A DNA stretch of 64,000 nt from Clostridia bacterium. Lineage in GTDB: Bacteria > Bacillota > Clostridia > TANB77 > CAG-508. Below, one piece after another: positions 25,813-35,474 of this stretch. A model generated the notes under the pieces. The model saw only the letters and a program-made list of their open reading frames with translations. It was not told where the DNA came from and did no database searches. The translations under genes were made by a program, and so were the position numbers. Numbering within the stretch: position 1 is the first letter of the stretch; each line of letters begins with the position of its first letter. The stretch lies in the NCBI GenBank assembly GCA_900759015.1, contig CAAEUE010000002.1, positions 1 to 64,000 of the forward strand. Direction: 5' to 3'.

Positions 25813-26733
25813 ATGGAAAATCAAGAAAGATATAATCATTTAAATGAATATTATAAAAATAAATTTGGTGAGAGGACATTAAAAATCTGTATTGATGCAG
25901 GTTTTACATGTCCTAATCGTGATGGAACTTTAAGCACTTCTGGCTGTATTTTTTGTAGTGAAAAAGGTTCTGGTGAATTGATTAAATTTGCTAATCAACA
26001 TATAACAGATCAAGTAACTAATTTCTTAAATAGCTATCGTGGAAAACGAGCTAATAAATTTATTGCATATTTTCAAAATTTTACTAACACATATGATACG
26101 CTAGAAAATCTAAAAGAAAAATACGATTCCGCTTTAAATGTTAGCAATAAAATTGTTGGGATTTCTATTGCAACAAGACCTGATTGTATTACAGAAGATA
26201 TTGCAAAATTAATAGCATCATACTCTGATAAATATGACGTATCTGTTGAACTCGGACTACAAACTTCCAATAACAATATTGGCCAAATTATTAATCGTTG
26301 TTATTCTAGCTTGCAATTTACAACAGCTGTTAATATTTTAAGAAAATATAATATAGAGATTATCGCACATATGATGATTGGGCTCCCTAAAGAAAGTTTT
26401 GAAGATATAAAAGATACAGTTACATTTATAAATAACCATGATATTAAAGGACTAAAAATACATTCAACATATATTGTAAAAAATACTGTACTTGCAAATA
26501 TGTACTATAACAAAGAATATGAACCAATCACATTAGACTATTATCTAGATGCTCTTACATATGTTATAACACATGTAAGACCAGATTTAATTATACATAG
26601 AATTTCTGGCGATGCACCAAAGGACTTACTTGTTGCACCAGAATGGAATTTGCATAAAAAATGGATTTTAAATGGTTTTGAAAAACGTTTAAAAGATGAA
26701 AATTTATGGCAAGGGAAATTTTATAAGGCATAG
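25813..26733 (+). CDS. Radical-SAM protein, TIGR01212/YhcC family
   Basis: A 306-residue radical-SAM enzyme. The cluster motif is in DAGFTCPNRDG followed by CIFCSEKGSG (a long-spaced C-x-x-C form typical of TIGR01212), with VELGLQTSNN and AHMMIGLPKESFED downstream. The family reaction is unsettled. The ATG at 25813 is chosen over longer upstream frames because the protein begins there with the family start (YYKNKFGERTLKICIDAGF); no ribosome site precedes it. It converges with the methyltransferase gene, and their stops share one terminator. Confidence 0.88.
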   Translation: MENQERYNHLNEYYKNKFGERTLKICIDAGFTCPNRDGTLSTSGCIFCSEKGSGELIKFANQHITDQVTNFLNSYRGKRANKFIAYFQNFTNTYDTLENLKEKYDSALNVSNKIVGISIATRPDCITEDIAKLIASYSDKYDVSVELGLQTSNNNIGQIINRCYSSLQFTTAVNILRKYNIEIIAHMMIGLPKESFEDIKDTVTFINNHDIKGLKIHSTYIVKNTVLANMYYNKEYEPITLDYYLDALTYVITHVRPDLIIHRISGDAPKDLLVAPEWNLHKKWILNGFEKRLKDENLWQGKFYKA

Positions 26734-26756
26734 TTTTAACTATGCCTTAATTTTTT
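26725..26756. terminator. Bidirectional terminator shared by converging genes
   Basis: AAGGCATAG (26725-26733) pairs with CTATGCCTT (26740-26748), loop 6 nt, then AATTTTTT on the plus strand. The stem contains the stop codons of both converging genes (TAG at 26731-26733 and, on the minus strand, at 26742-26740). Confidence 0.85.
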
Positions 26757-27537
26757 CTGCAATATATAAAATATGATTACTACATCCCATTAAGTCTTCT
26801 CTTTCGCAATTTGCCAAATGATATTTTATCCATATTTTAAATTCTTCATCAGATAATTCATTTACATATATAGCACCAATACTTCCACCAATTCCATCTG
26901 TTGCAAGCTCTTTAAGTTTTTTTATATTTTTATAATTTGACATTATTTTATTAAAATCTTTTATATATCTTACAGCAAATATTTCTTCTGGGATATTTGG
27001 AACTTTAAAATTTTCATCACACATTTCTTCTATTTCTTTTAAGTGACCTTTTTTTAATCCATAGTTAAAAATTACTGCTTCATTTGTAATATATGCGAAA
27101 AATATTTTTCCACCTGGTTTTGTTACTCTTATTGCTTCACTTACAGCTTTATTTACATCTTCTTCCGTAAATAAATGGTATAAAGGTCCTAAAGATAATG
27201 TTATATCAAATGTATTATCTTCAAACATACTTAAATCTATTGCATTTCCCTGTACTGCATTTACACACATTCCTTCTGTTATTTTACTTTTTAATTTATA
27301 TAAATTACTCTCTATTAATTCTACCGCATTTACATCAAAACCCTTTTTAGCATAATAAATTGTATATCTACCTGTTCCTGCACCTATTTCTAGTATTTTA
27401 TCTCCTTCATTTAAATATTGTTCAATATATTTTGTTGTTGTAATAAATTCTATACTATGTGCTTTATCTCTTTCTAATCTTCCATCTTCGTCATATTCAT
27501 TATAATAATTATTTAAAATACTTTGTACATTATCCAT
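26740..27537 (-). CDS. SAM-dependent methyltransferase
   Basis: A 265-residue class I methyltransferase. Motif I is ILEIGAGTGRYTIYYA, motif II is VNAVELIESN, and the motif IV region is ITLSLGPLYHLF, as in Methyltransf_11/25 proteins. Substrate unknown. ATG 27537 follows AAGGAGAA, and the start overlaps the upstream MazG-like gene by 8 bp, so they are translationally coupled. It ends in a bidirectional terminator. Confidence 0.85.
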   Translation of the reverse strand: MDNVQSILNNYYNEYDEDGRLERDKAHSIEFITTTKYIEQYLNEGDKILEIGAGTGRYTIYYAKKGFDVNAVELIESNLYKLKSKITEGMCVNAVQGNAIDLSMFEDNTFDITLSLGPLYHLFTEEDVNKAVSEAIRVTKPGGKIFFAYITNEAVIFNYGLKKGHLKEIEEMCDENFKVPNIPEEIFAVRYIKDFNKIMSNYKNIKKLKELATDGIGGSIGAIYVNELSDEEFKIWIKYHLANCEREDLMGCSNHILYIAEKIKA

Positions 27538-28240
27538 TTTTATTCTCCTTCTTATCCCAATTTCTAGTTACATTCTCTGTTTCTTTTTTATACACAGCAT
27601 CAAATAAATTAATATTTAGCTTATTACATATGCAAGTAAGTACTATGAACACATCAGCTATTTCATCTTCAATATTTGTATAATGATTTAATTCTTTATC
27701 ATCTATTCCGATATCTGTATAATCTTTTCTAATCGCCTTTGCAAGTTCACCAGTCTCTTCTAATAATAGAAGCATTTTTTTCTCTATTTCTTCTTTTTCG
27801 AACCCTCTAATTCTAATTACACTTCTAATGTACTCCTGTAATTCATCTAAAGTACTGGTCTTGCCTATGTTTGCTAATAACCCTTCTTGCGTATTTATTT
27901 TGTTTTGTTCCTGTTCTTCATTTTTACCTTCTAGAACTTCTGTTAGATATATTTTATTATAGAAGCCGCCTTTTTTTAGCTCTTTGGCTTTCCTTATTTC
28001 TTCAACTCTTTTTTCATCTATATTCCTAAATTTAATAATAGCCTTTAATACTTCTTGCACATCTGCCATTTCTTTTTCGCTATGGTCTGATATATATTCA
28101 TTAACTTCTTCTAATAATTTTTTATCCAGTTCTTTACTATATTTTTCATCATCTAAAATTTCATATTTACATTCTTTCCCTTGATTTTCTATTTCTTCAG
28201 GAATTTTATCTCTTACAAGCTTGTTATATTTATATATCAT
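27530..28240 (-). CDS. Tandem MazG-like nucleotide pyrophosphohydrolase
   Basis: A 236-residue protein with two MazG-fold modules. The first (MIYKYNKLVRDKIPEEIE, then KKLLEEVNEYISDHSEKEMA) is the phosphoribosyl-ATP-pyrophosphatase-like type often annotated as a house-cleaning NTPase. The second (LLLLEETGELAKAIRKD, then IEDEIADVFIVLTCI) is a separate MazG-like domain. Both have the acidic metal motifs. ATG 28240 is chosen for GAGGTGG seven bases upstream; a longer frame to 28276 lacks one. Two modules in one chain may mimic the dimer interface. Confidence 0.8.
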   Translation of the reverse strand: MIYKYNKLVRDKIPEEIENQGKECKYEILDDEKYSKELDKKLLEEVNEYISDHSEKEMADVQEVLKAIIKFRNIDEKRVEEIRKAKELKKGGFYNKIYLTEVLEGKNEEQEQNKINTQEGLLANIGKTSTLDELQEYIRSVIRIRGFEKEEIEKKMLLLLEETGELAKAIRKDYTDIGIDDKELNHYTNIEDEIADVFIVLTCICNKLNINLFDAVYKKETENVTRNWDKKENKNG

Positions 28241-28315
28241 ACTACCACCTCGTTTTTGACATTTTATATTTTGCATTATAAGTTGTCAATATAAATATGA
28301 AATTTTGTTCGCATT

Positions 28316-28906
28316 TTATTTTGTATTTTTAAACCTCTTATTTACATTATTCCAATTTATTATATTCCAAAAAGCCTTAATATACTCTCCTCTGTTTGCC
28401 TTGTATTGTAAAAAATATGAGTGTTCCCACATATCTAATACCAAAATAGGTTTGCAGTTCCATAGTGTTAAATCTTGGTGTTTTTCGCACTGTATTATTT
28501 CTAATTTATTAAATCTAGGTACCCATACAAGAAGATTCCAACCTGATGCTTCCACAACTTTACTACTCTCTGTAAATTGTTCTTTAAATATCTCGAACCC
28601 ACCAAAATCTTTATTTATTTGTTCCATTAAATTAATATCTGGTGAAGATGGTATCGCAGGTCCTATATTCTCAAAAAACAATTCATGCAAAATTACTCCT
28701 GATCCAAAAAAGGATAAGTTTTTCTCTAAACATTTTATATTTTCGAAATTTCTCTCCTTTCGTGCCTTTTCTAGCTTTTCTAATGTTATATTTGTATTAT
28801 CCACATAGCCTACATATAAAGTATTATAATGAATATTTAAAGTTTCCCTACTGTAATAAGGTTCTAAACTATCTAACGGATATTCTAAATTTATTTTCTT
28901 AATCAT
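28316..28906 (-). CDS. Fe/Mn superoxide dismutase family protein
   Basis: A 196-residue SOD-fold protein. The four metal ligands appear kept: His in LNIHYNTLY, His in GVILHELFFENI, and Asp/His in LDMWEHSYFLQY; AFWNIINW and ASGWNLLVW are also canonical. The usual HHxKHH stretch is reduced (IHYNTLYVGYV), removing the second-shell histidines, so activity may be altered. ATG 28906 follows GGAGGA. It stands alone between the MazG-like gene and birA. Confidence 0.82.
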   Translation of the reverse strand: MIKKINLEYPLDSLEPYYSRETLNIHYNTLYVGYVDNTNITLEKLEKARKERNFENIKCLEKNLSFFGSGVILHELFFENIGPAIPSSPDINLMEQINKDFGGFEIFKEQFTESSKVVEASGWNLLVWVPRFNKLEIIQCEKHQDLTLWNCKPILVLDMWEHSYFLQYKANRGEYIKAFWNIINWNNVNKRFKNTK

Positions 28907-28954
28907 AAAAAATTCCTCCATATTTCATATTATGAAGGAATGCTTAAATTATTC

Positions 28955-29527
28955 TTATATTCTTTTTTCTAATTCTTGCTCTATATTTTCTAATATTTTG
29001 CAAATAATATCTTCTCTACAATAAACTTGTTTTGTTTCTTTATATAGTGATGTGGCAATATCAGAAATATCACTTGAAAATTCTTTTTCATTAACATTAA
29101 ATCCTATTCCAATAAAAATTTCTTTAACTATTTCTTTTATTGTAACTACCTCTGTTAATATTCCACATATTTTTTTCCCATTTAATAATAAATCATTTGG
29201 TAATTTAATTTCTAATTCTATTCCATATAGTTCTTTAATTGCTTGTTGTATTTTTTCTGCAATTGCAACAGTAAATCCCTCTAATTTGCTTATATTAATT
29301 TCTGGTTTTAATATTATAGTCATTGCAATATTATCTGTTTTTGTATGCCACACTCTACCGTGTGTTCCTCTTCCAGCTGTCTGCATATCAGCTATAATTA
29401 CTGTTCCATTTTTATATTTTTCTACATTTCTTTTTGCCTCTGCTTGTGTTGAGTCAATTTCATCAAAATATTCTAGTTCTTTTCCAATGAATTTTGTTTT
29501 AGCACTTTTTATTTTTTCTATATTCAC
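28955..29527 (-). CDS. birA: Biotin-[acetyl-CoA-carboxylase] ligase, no HTH
   Basis: A 190-residue ligase that activates biotin with ATP and attaches it to AccB. The biotinyl-AMP loop is GRGTHGRVW, followed by TDNIAMTIILKP, and KLPNDLLLNGKKICGIL is the catalytic lysine region. There is no N-terminal DNA-binding domain, so it should not repress a biotin operon. GTG 29527 is preferred because AAGAGG lies about 7 nt upstream; ATG 29533 would be only 1 nt from it. It ends the rimP-truB operon and supplies the AccB modification for the fab cluster. Confidence 0.88.
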   Translation of the reverse strand: MNIEKIKSAKTKFIGKELEYFDEIDSTQAEAKRNVEKYKNGTVIIADMQTAGRGTHGRVWHTKTDNIAMTIILKPEINISKLEGFTVAIAEKIQQAIKELYGIELEIKLPNDLLLNGKKICGILTEVVTIKEIVKEIFIGIGFNVNEKEFSSDISDIATSLYKETKQVYCREDIICKILENIEQELEKRI

Positions 29528-29546
29528 TGACATACCTCTTTCGAAA

Positions 29547-30398
29547 TTATAATATAATATCTCTTTTTAATAATCCTTTTTTTATAGTTCCTGTTCCAAT
29601 AAACTTATTAGCTACATATATTTTGTAAAGTCCATCAATATTATTATCAGTTAATTGGACTCCATTTAAAAACAATTTAAGTTTCTTTTCACCTAAGTTA
29701 ATACAAGTTGTTTCTTTTAAAATTTCTTCTAGTGTAATTAAATGGTCATTAACATTCTTTAAATCTATATCGTCTATATAAACTGCATCTTTAATATTAA
29801 ATTTCCCTACTTGTAGCCTTTTTAAGTTTTTCATATATCCTACTGTATTCAATTTTTCTGCAATATCTTCACATAAACTTCTAATATATGTACCTTTTGA
29901 ACAACTCACAACAAAACTTATAATATTTTTATCATATTTATTTAAATCAATTTTATAAATCTCAATTTTTCTTGGTTCTATCTCAACCTTTTCTCCTGCG
30001 CGTGCATATTCATAAAGTTTTTTACCATTCTTTTTTATTGCAGAATACATTGGTGGAATTTGTTCTTGTTTTCCTACAAAGCTTTCTAAAACCTGTAATA
30101 AATTTTCTTTTATATATCTTTCATCTACATTTTTTTCTTCTATTACTTTTCCCTCTATATCTGCAGTGTCAGTTTTCTTTCCAAGCTCTAATTCCACTTC
30201 ATATATTTTATCATGATTAATTAAATATTTAGAGAATTTTGTTCCTTTACCAATTAATATTGGCAAAACTCCTGTAGCATTTGGATCTAAAGTCCCAGTA
30301 TGCCCAACTTTTGATATATTTAACTTTTTCTTTAATTTTGCAACTACATCATGTGATGTATATTCTTTTTGTTTATTTATTACTATAATTCCATCCAT
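29547..30398 (-). CDS. truB: tRNA pseudouridine-55 synthase
   Basis: A 283-residue TruB making pseudouridine 55 in the tRNA T-loop. The catalytic Asp is in HTGTLDPNATGVLP, and the N-terminal GIIVINKQKEYTSHDVV is typical. Start ATG 30398 follows AGAGGTCAGGT. birA begins about 20 bp after it. The gap upstream to nrnA (30399-30627) holds a structured 44-nt element and repeats, so truB may have its own transcription start. Confidence 0.95.
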   Translation of the reverse strand: MDGIIVINKQKEYTSHDVVAKLKKKLNISKVGHTGTLDPNATGVLPILIGKGTKFSKYLINHDKIYEVELELGKKTDTADIEGKVIEEKNVDERYIKENLLQVLESFVGKQEQIPPMYSAIKKNGKKLYEYARAGEKVEIEPRKIEIYKIDLNKYDKNIISFVVSCSKGTYIRSLCEDIAEKLNTVGYMKNLKRLQVGKFNIKDAVYIDDIDLKNVNDHLITLEEILKETTCINLGEKKLKLFLNGVQLTDNNIDGLYKIYVANKFIGTGTIKKGLLKRDIIL

Positions 30399-30428
30399 AC
30401 CTGACCTCTTTATTATTTATAAGAAAAT

Positions 30429-30490
30429 TGGCTTTGTAATACGTGCGTATTTCTTTGCAATCGCACAAATATAAGTTACTTAACCTTGTT
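30429..30490 (+). ncRNA. Candidate structured RNA element, copy 1
   Basis: Outer stem GTAAT (30436-30440) with GTTAC (30475-30479), inner stem GTGCG (30443-30447) with CGCAC (30462-30466), 1-nt bulge, then ATT/AAT. The 44-nt layout and AATATAAG on the 3' side match copy 2 at 61922-61965 with changed but paired bases. G-U pairs make sense only on the plus strand, opposite to truB. I know no named family that fits. Confidence 0.4.
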
Positions 30491-30528
30491 GTTCTATAAA
30501 ATCTTCACTTTTACAATATAATAAAAAA

Positions 30529-30638
30529 ATGAACTCTAAGGAAAATCCCTAAAGTTCAAATAGGGATCTCTAGGAATGTCCCTCAATCCCTATCTTGAAT
30601 AGGGAAAAAAGGAACGTCCCCAAATCCCTATTTTAAAT
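30529..30638. repeat. Dispersed palindromic repeats, three units
   Basis: A worn TGAACTCTAAGG / AAAGTTCA unit, a worn AGGGATCTCTAGGAATGTCC unit and a standard AATAGGGAAAAAAGGAACGT unit ending CCCTATTTT. The last supplies the TAG stop of nrnA. Confidence 0.85.
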
Positions 30639-31584
30639 ATTTTCTTATTATACTTACTAATGTGCTTTTTATTTGTTCTGGCGTTCCTGCTATTCTACAA
30701 CCTGCTGCTTTTACATGTCCTCCACCACCAAATACTATTGCAACATCTGATACATTTACATAATCATTAGAACGCAATGATACTTTATATGTTTTATCAT
30801 CTCTTTGACGTAAAAATACAGAAACTTCAACACCTTCTATATCTCTACCTTTTTCTACTATTCCTTCATGATCCCCTGGTTCTGCATTAACTTCTAGTTC
30901 ATCTTGTTTTGTTATATATGTAAATGCTATTTTACCATCTTCCAAAAATTCTAGCCTATCCATTGCTTTCTTTGATAATTCAAAACTAGATCTTGTACGT
31001 ACTTGATATGCATGTTTATATACTTCTGAAACATTTACTCCTGTTTGTAAAAGCCACGCAACAAATTGAAATGTTTCTGCTGATACACCTTGATTTTTAA
31101 ATCCTCCTGTATCTGTTATAATTCCTGCTAATAAACATGAACCTATATCTTTCGTTATCTTTATATTTAATGCTTCTAATACTATTATTAGTATTTGTGC
31201 ACAAGCAGGTGATGCAGGATTAACATAGTTATAATCTGCAAACATACCATTTTTTGTATGATGATCAATATTAATAGTTACATTTGCTCTATCAAAGTAT
31301 TCTCTCCAACCATTAAGTCTTTCTATTGTCGCACAATCAACAGTAATAGCTAAATCATAATTATCTTTTCTACCTTCTTTTTTTACTTCTTTTGCTCCAG
31401 CTAAAAATTCGAAGTTTCTAGGACATTCTGGAATTATAACATCTACATTTTTTCCGATTTGTTTTAAAGCATTGTACATTGCCAAACTACTACCTATTGC
31501 ATCTCCATCAGGTGTTTCATGTGTTAAAACAACTATACTTTCTGCTTTTTTTATCTCTTCTACAATATTATCTAATGTTGTCAT
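30628..31584 (-). CDS. nrnA: DHH-family oligoribonuclease/pAp phosphatase NrnA
   Basis: A 318-residue DHH/DHHA1 phosphoesterase that degrades short RNA oligonucleotides and 3'-phosphoadenosine 5'-phosphate. Motifs: HETPDGDAIGSSLA, the DHH in INIDHHTKNGMFAD, and the DHHA1 glycine loop FGGGGHVKAAGC. ATG 31584 follows AAAGGAGAATAG. It is in its usual place between rbfA and truB. The TAG stop is made by the end of a dispersed repeat. Confidence 0.94.
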   Translation of the reverse strand: MTTLDNIVEEIKKAESIVVLTHETPDGDAIGSSLAMYNALKQIGKNVDVIIPECPRNFEFLAGAKEVKKEGRKDNYDLAITVDCATIERLNGWREYFDRANVTINIDHHTKNGMFADYNYVNPASPACAQILIIVLEALNIKITKDIGSCLLAGIITDTGGFKNQGVSAETFQFVAWLLQTGVNVSEVYKHAYQVRTRSSFELSKKAMDRLEFLEDGKIAFTYITKQDELEVNAEPGDHEGIVEKGRDIEGVEVSVFLRQRDDKTYKVSLRSNDYVNVSDVAIVFGGGGHVKAAGCRIAGTPEQIKSTLVSIIRKYLK

Positions 31585-31587
31585 AAA

Positions 31588-31965
31588 CTATTCTCCTTTA
31601 TTTTCTGGCTTAATGTCTTTTATAACATTTTTTAAAATTGTATCAATTCTTGCACCATATTCTATTGAATCATCAAATATAAATATTATTTCTGGTGTTG
31701 TACGTAAGTTAATTCGTTTTGCAACTTCTGTTCTTACAAAACCTGCTGATTTCTTTAATGCTGCTAATACTTGTTTATTGTCTTTTGCATTTAACATGCT
31801 TACATAAACTTTAGCATATTTTAAATCACCACTAACTTTTACCTTTGTTACACTTATTAACCCAGTTATATTAGGATCTTTTAAGTCATATGTTATAATA
31901 TGACTTATTTCCTTTTTCATTTCTTCATCAATTCTGTTTAATCTGTTTGAGTCTTTCTTAGGCAT
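31588..31965 (-). CDS. rbfA: Ribosome-binding factor A
   Basis: A 125-residue KH-like protein assisting 30S maturation at the 16S 5' helix. NRLNRIDEEMKKEISHII at the N-terminus and PEIIFIFDDSIEYGARID near the C-terminus are canonical. ATG 31965 follows AAAGGAGG. It lies 18 bp after infB and 3 bp before nrnA, in the conserved operon. Confidence 0.95.
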   Translation of the reverse strand: MPKKDSNRLNRIDEEMKKEISHIITYDLKDPNITGLISVTKVKVSGDLKYAKVYVSMLNAKDNKQVLAALKKSAGFVRTEVAKRINLRTTPEIIFIFDDSIEYGARIDTILKNVIKDIKPENKGE

Positions 31966-31983
31966 ATATACCTCCTTTGGATA

Positions 31984-34866
31984 TTATCTTTTTACCTCGT
32001 CCATTACGAATGCTTCTATAATATCTCCTTCTTTTATATCATTGTAATTTTCTATTTGCATACCGCATTCGAAGCCTTTATTAACTTCTTTTGCATCATC
32101 TTTAAATCTTTTTAATGAAGCTAGTTTACCTTCGTGAATTACTACTTCATCACGTATTACACGAACTCCTGCATTTCTTTCTATTTTTCCTGTTAATACA
32201 AAAGCTCCACCGATTGTTCCAACGCTTGATATTCTAAATGTTTGTCTTATTTCTGCTGTTCCTATAATTCTTTCTACATATTTAGGATCTAACATACCTT
32301 TCATAGCTGTTTCTACATCTTCTATAGCTTGGTAAATAATTGAATATTGTTTTATTTCTACATGATCTTTTTCAGCTTCTGCTTTTGCAGTTGGTACAGG
32401 TCTTACATTAAATGCAATTATAATAGCATTAGATACATTTGCAAGAGTAACATCAGATTCTGTAACAGCTCCAACTGCTGAGTGTATTACTTTAACTCTA
32501 ACTTCTTCATTAGATAATTTTTCTAATGATTGTTTTACAGCTTCTACTGTTCCTTGTACATCTGCTTTTATAATTAAGTTTAATTGTTTTAATTTTCCTT
32601 CTTCCATTTGGCTAAATAGATTGTCTAATGTAACTTTATTTACTTGATTTATTGATTTTTCTCTTTCTTGTCTCTTTCTTCTTTCTATTAAGTGTTTAGC
32701 CATCTTTTCGTCTTTTACCTCGTAGAATGTTTCACCTGCTACTGGAACTTCTGTAAGTCCCATAACTTCTACTGGCATTGAAGGACCAGCTTTTTTAACT
32801 TTTTGTCCTTTATAATTTCTCATAGCTCTAATTCTTCCTATAGAAGAACCTACAACTATTGTATCTCCAACATCTAAAGTTCCTCTTTGTACTAATAGTG
32901 ATGCAATTGGACCTTTTGATTTATCAAGTCTAGCTTCTATTACAGCACCTTTAGCTTGTTTATGAGGATTTACTTTTAAATCTAACATATCTGCTTCTAA
33001 TAATACCATCTCTAATAATTGGTCAATATTTTGATGTGTTTTAGCAGATATTGGAACATATATTGTGTCCCCACCCCATTCTTCTGGAACTAATTCATAT
33101 TTCATTAATTCTTCTTTAACTTTTTCTACATTTGCACCTGGTAAATCAATCTTGTTTATTGCTACAATTATTGGTATATTTGCAGCCTTAGCATGATTTA
33201 TAGCTTCTACTGTTTGTGGCATAACACCATCATTTGCAGCAACAACTAATATAGCTATATCTGTAATTTGAGCTCCTCTTGCACGCATACTTGTAAAAGC
33301 TTCGTGTCCTGGTGTATCTAAGAATGTAATGTCTCTTCCATTAACTTTTACTTGATATGCACCTATATGTTGTGTAATTCCTCCAGCTTCTCCTTCTATA
33401 ACATTAGTTGAACGTATTGCATCAAGTAATGATGTTTTACCATGGTCTACGTGTCCCATTACTACGATAACTGGTGCTCTTGGTACCAAATCTTCAGCTT
33501 TATCTTCTGATTCATCAAATAAAATATCTTCTTCTTTAACAACATTCTTCTTTTTAGCAGTTACTCCAAATTCTTGAGCTATTAAGTAAGCTGTATCAAA
33601 GTCTATATCATTATTTATTGTTGCCATGATACCATAACCTAATAGTTTCTTTATTACTTCACTACTTGTTTTCTTTAATTCTGCTGCTAAATCTTTAACA
33701 GAAATTGTTTCTGGTATTGTAATTTCTGTAAGCTTGAATATTTTTTGTTTTGATTCAGTTGGCTTTTGATTTTTTGCATTTTTCTTTTTGTTTTTCTTTC
33801 CTCTTCTTGTAGATAAATCATAATAGTCTAACATTCCACCATCTTGATCAGAAAACATTGTAGATAAGCTATTAGTTTGTTTTAAGTCTTGTAATTTCTT
33901 TTCGTTAATATCTTCATCACTAAATCTTTTACTTGCTTTTGCAGATTTTCTTGTCTTATTTTCTTCATATTTATTATTTTTTTGTTTTTCCATAGATTTG
34001 TTGTATTCTCTTACAACTTCTTTTTCTGCTACTTCTGAAGACATTATATTTTTAATATTCTTTTCGATAGTTCTTTCATCCATTGGTCTAGGACCTTTAG
34101 AATAATTATTATTTCTAAAGTTGTTATTGTTGTTTTTGTAATTATTATTTCTATAACCATCTCTATTATTATTGTTATTTCTGAAGTTTTTATTATCTTT
34201 TCTGTTATTAAAATTATTATTTCTCTTTGAAAAGTCTTTTTCTTCATTTTTATTTGATTCAATTTGTTTTGTTGTTTTACTGTTTTGTACCCCTATCATA
34301 TTCTCTCTTTCACTTTTTTCTATTTTTTTATTTTCTATTTTTTGTTCTGGTTTTACTATCTCTTTTACCTCTTCTGTTTTAGGCTCTTGTTTTTCTTCTA
34401 CTTTTTCTTCCACCTTTGGAGTTTCTTTCTTTGGTTCCTCTTTTTTCTTTAATCCAAATAATTCTTCTACAGTAAGTGGTTTTGTTTGTTTGTTTCTATA
34501 TACAATATTAAAGTCTTTACTCTTATTTCTTTCTACAAACCCTAACTGTTTTTCTCTTTCCTTTTGTCTTTTTTGTTTTTCTTCTTCTTCCTTTTTTACT
34601 ATTTCTTCATCAGAAATAATAACTTCTCTTCTTATTATTACCGGTTCATCTTTTTTATTTGATGCTTGATGTTTTTTTGTAGGTTTATTTTTTTGAGCAC
34701 TTTTGTTGTTTTTCTTTAGCTCTTCTTCTAATTTTTTAGCTTCTTCGTCAGTTACTGCACTTAAATGACTTTTTACATCAAAATTTAAAGATTTAGCTTT
34801 TTCCAAAACTTCCTTACTTGTAAGCCCCATCTTCTTTGCTATTTCATGTATTTTTATTTTACCCAA
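31984..34866 (-). CDS. infB: Translation initiation factor IF-2
   Basis: A 960-residue IF-2 bringing fMet-tRNA to the 30S subunit. An N-terminal IF2N module ([20 protein letters not shown]) is followed by a long lysine/glutamate-rich and then Asn/Arg-rich segment (about residues 205-265), a second IF2N domain, the GTPase domain ([26 protein letters not shown]) and domains II-IV. TTG 34866 is preferred with GGGGG eight bases upstream; a GTG at 34875 touches that site. It overlaps the ylxQ end. Confidence 0.95.
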   Translation of the reverse strand: MGKIKIHEIAKKMGLTSKEVLEKAKSLNFDVKSHLSAVTDEEAKKLEEELKKNNKSAQKNKPTKKHQASNKKDEPVIIRREVIISDEEIVKKEEEEKQKRQKEREKQLGFVERNKSKDFNIVYRNKQTKPLTVEELFGLKKKEEPKKETPKVEEKVEEKQEPKTEEVKEIVKPEQKIENKKIEKSERENMIGVQNSKTTKQIESNKNEEKDFSKRNNNFNNRKDNKNFRNNNNNRDGYRNNNYKNNNNNFRNNNYSKGPRPMDERTIEKNIKNIMSSEVAEKEVVREYNKSMEKQKNNKYEENKTRKSAKASKRFSDEDINEKKLQDLKQTNSLSTMFSDQDGGMLDYYDLSTRRGKKNKKKNAKNQKPTESKQKIFKLTEITIPETISVKDLAAELKKTSSEVIKKLLGYGIMATINNDIDFDTAYLIAQEFGVTAKKKNVVKEEDILFDESEDKAEDLVPRAPVIVVMGHVDHGKTSLLDAIRSTNVIEGEAGGITQHIGAYQVKVNGRDITFLDTPGHEAFTSMRARGAQITDIAILVVAANDGVMPQTVEAINHAKAANIPIIVAINKIDLPGANVEKVKEELMKYELVPEEWGGDTIYVPISAKTHQNIDQLLEMVLLEADMLDLKVNPHKQAKGAVIEARLDKSKGPIASLLVQRGTLDVGDTIVVGSSIGRIRAMRNYKGQKVKKAGPSMPVEVMGLTEVPVAGETFYEVKDEKMAKHLIERRKRQEREKSINQVNKVTLDNLFSQMEEGKLKQLNLIIKADVQGTVEAVKQSLEKLSNEEVRVKVIHSAVGAVTESDVTLANVSNAIIIAFNVRPVPTAKAEAEKDHVEIKQYSIIYQAIEDVETAMKGMLDPKYVERIIGTAEIRQTFRISSVGTIGGAFVLTGKIERNAGVRVIRDEVVIHEGKLASLKRFKDDAKEVNKGFECGMQIENYNDIKEGDIIEAFVMDEVKR

Positions 34867-35176
34867 TAGCTTCACCCCCGTTAATTAATTTTTGTATTCC
34901 TTTTACTATATTTATATCTTTAATTCCTATTATTGCTTTATTTTTCTGACCTATTACTTTGCTTAGTTCTTCTATAGATCCTATAATAATAATTGGAATA
35001 TTATATTTTTCTGCATAAAATTTATAATTTTTCTTGGTTTTTTCCGATGCTTCTTCAGATATTACTAACATTTTTATTTTCTTCATTTTTAATGCATTCT
35101 CGCATGCATTATTCCCAGCAACTATATTCCCAGCTCTTGTCGCTAAACCAAGTAAATTTAAAATTTTATTTTTCAC
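34859..35176 (-). CDS. ylxQ: L7Ae-family ribosomal-like protein YlxQ
   Basis: A 105-residue L7Ae/L30e-fold protein that binds kink-turn [22 protein letters not shown] and [17 protein letters not shown] are typical. The GTG start at 35176 lies after GAGG with an 8-nt spacer and overlaps the ylxR stop; the end overlaps infB. It sits in the invariant nusA-ylxR-ylxQ-infB order. Confidence 0.9.
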   Translation of the reverse strand: MKNKILNLLGLATRAGNIVAGNNACENALKMKKIKMLVISEEASEKTKKNYKFYAEKYNIPIIIIGSIEELSKVIGQKNKAIIGIKDINIVKGIQKLINGGEAIG

Positions 35177-35426
35177 TAATTACACCTCTTAATTCATCAT
35201 AAACTGTTTCATCTATATTCATTTCAAAAGTCCTTGCTAAAGCCTTAGTTTTTATTGCTTTTTCTAGACATTGAATATCATCGCAAATATATGCTCCTCT
35301 ACCATTTGCTCTTCCAGTTCTATCTAATGTAATGTTACCATCTTTGTCTTTTACTATACGAATTAAATCTTTTTTATCTTTTTTTTCTTTACAACCTATG
35401 CAAGTTCTTTGTGGTATCTTTTTCAT
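35166..35426 (-). CDS. ylxR: YlxR/RnpM RNA-binding protein
   Basis: An 86-residue DUF448 protein (YlxR, recently named RnpM as an RNase P modulator). The signature IPQRTCIGCKEKKDKKDLIR is at the N-terminus and GRANGRGAYICDD is the second motif. ATG 35426 follows AGGAAG. It overlaps ylxQ by 11 bp and follows nusA by 48 bp. Confidence 0.92.
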   Translation of the reverse strand: MKKIPQRTCIGCKEKKDKKDLIRIVKDKDGNITLDRTGRANGRGAYICDDIQCLEKAIKTKALARTFEMNIDETVYDELRGVISEK

Positions 35427-35474
35427 TCTAACACTTCCTTATATTATACTTGCTTTTGCCTATTTATATGTTTA

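Noticed and set aside
34172..34669. Long plus-strand frame rich in Ser/Phe opposite infB
   Set aside because: Produced by the low-complexity AAA/GAA-rich coding strand of IF-2.
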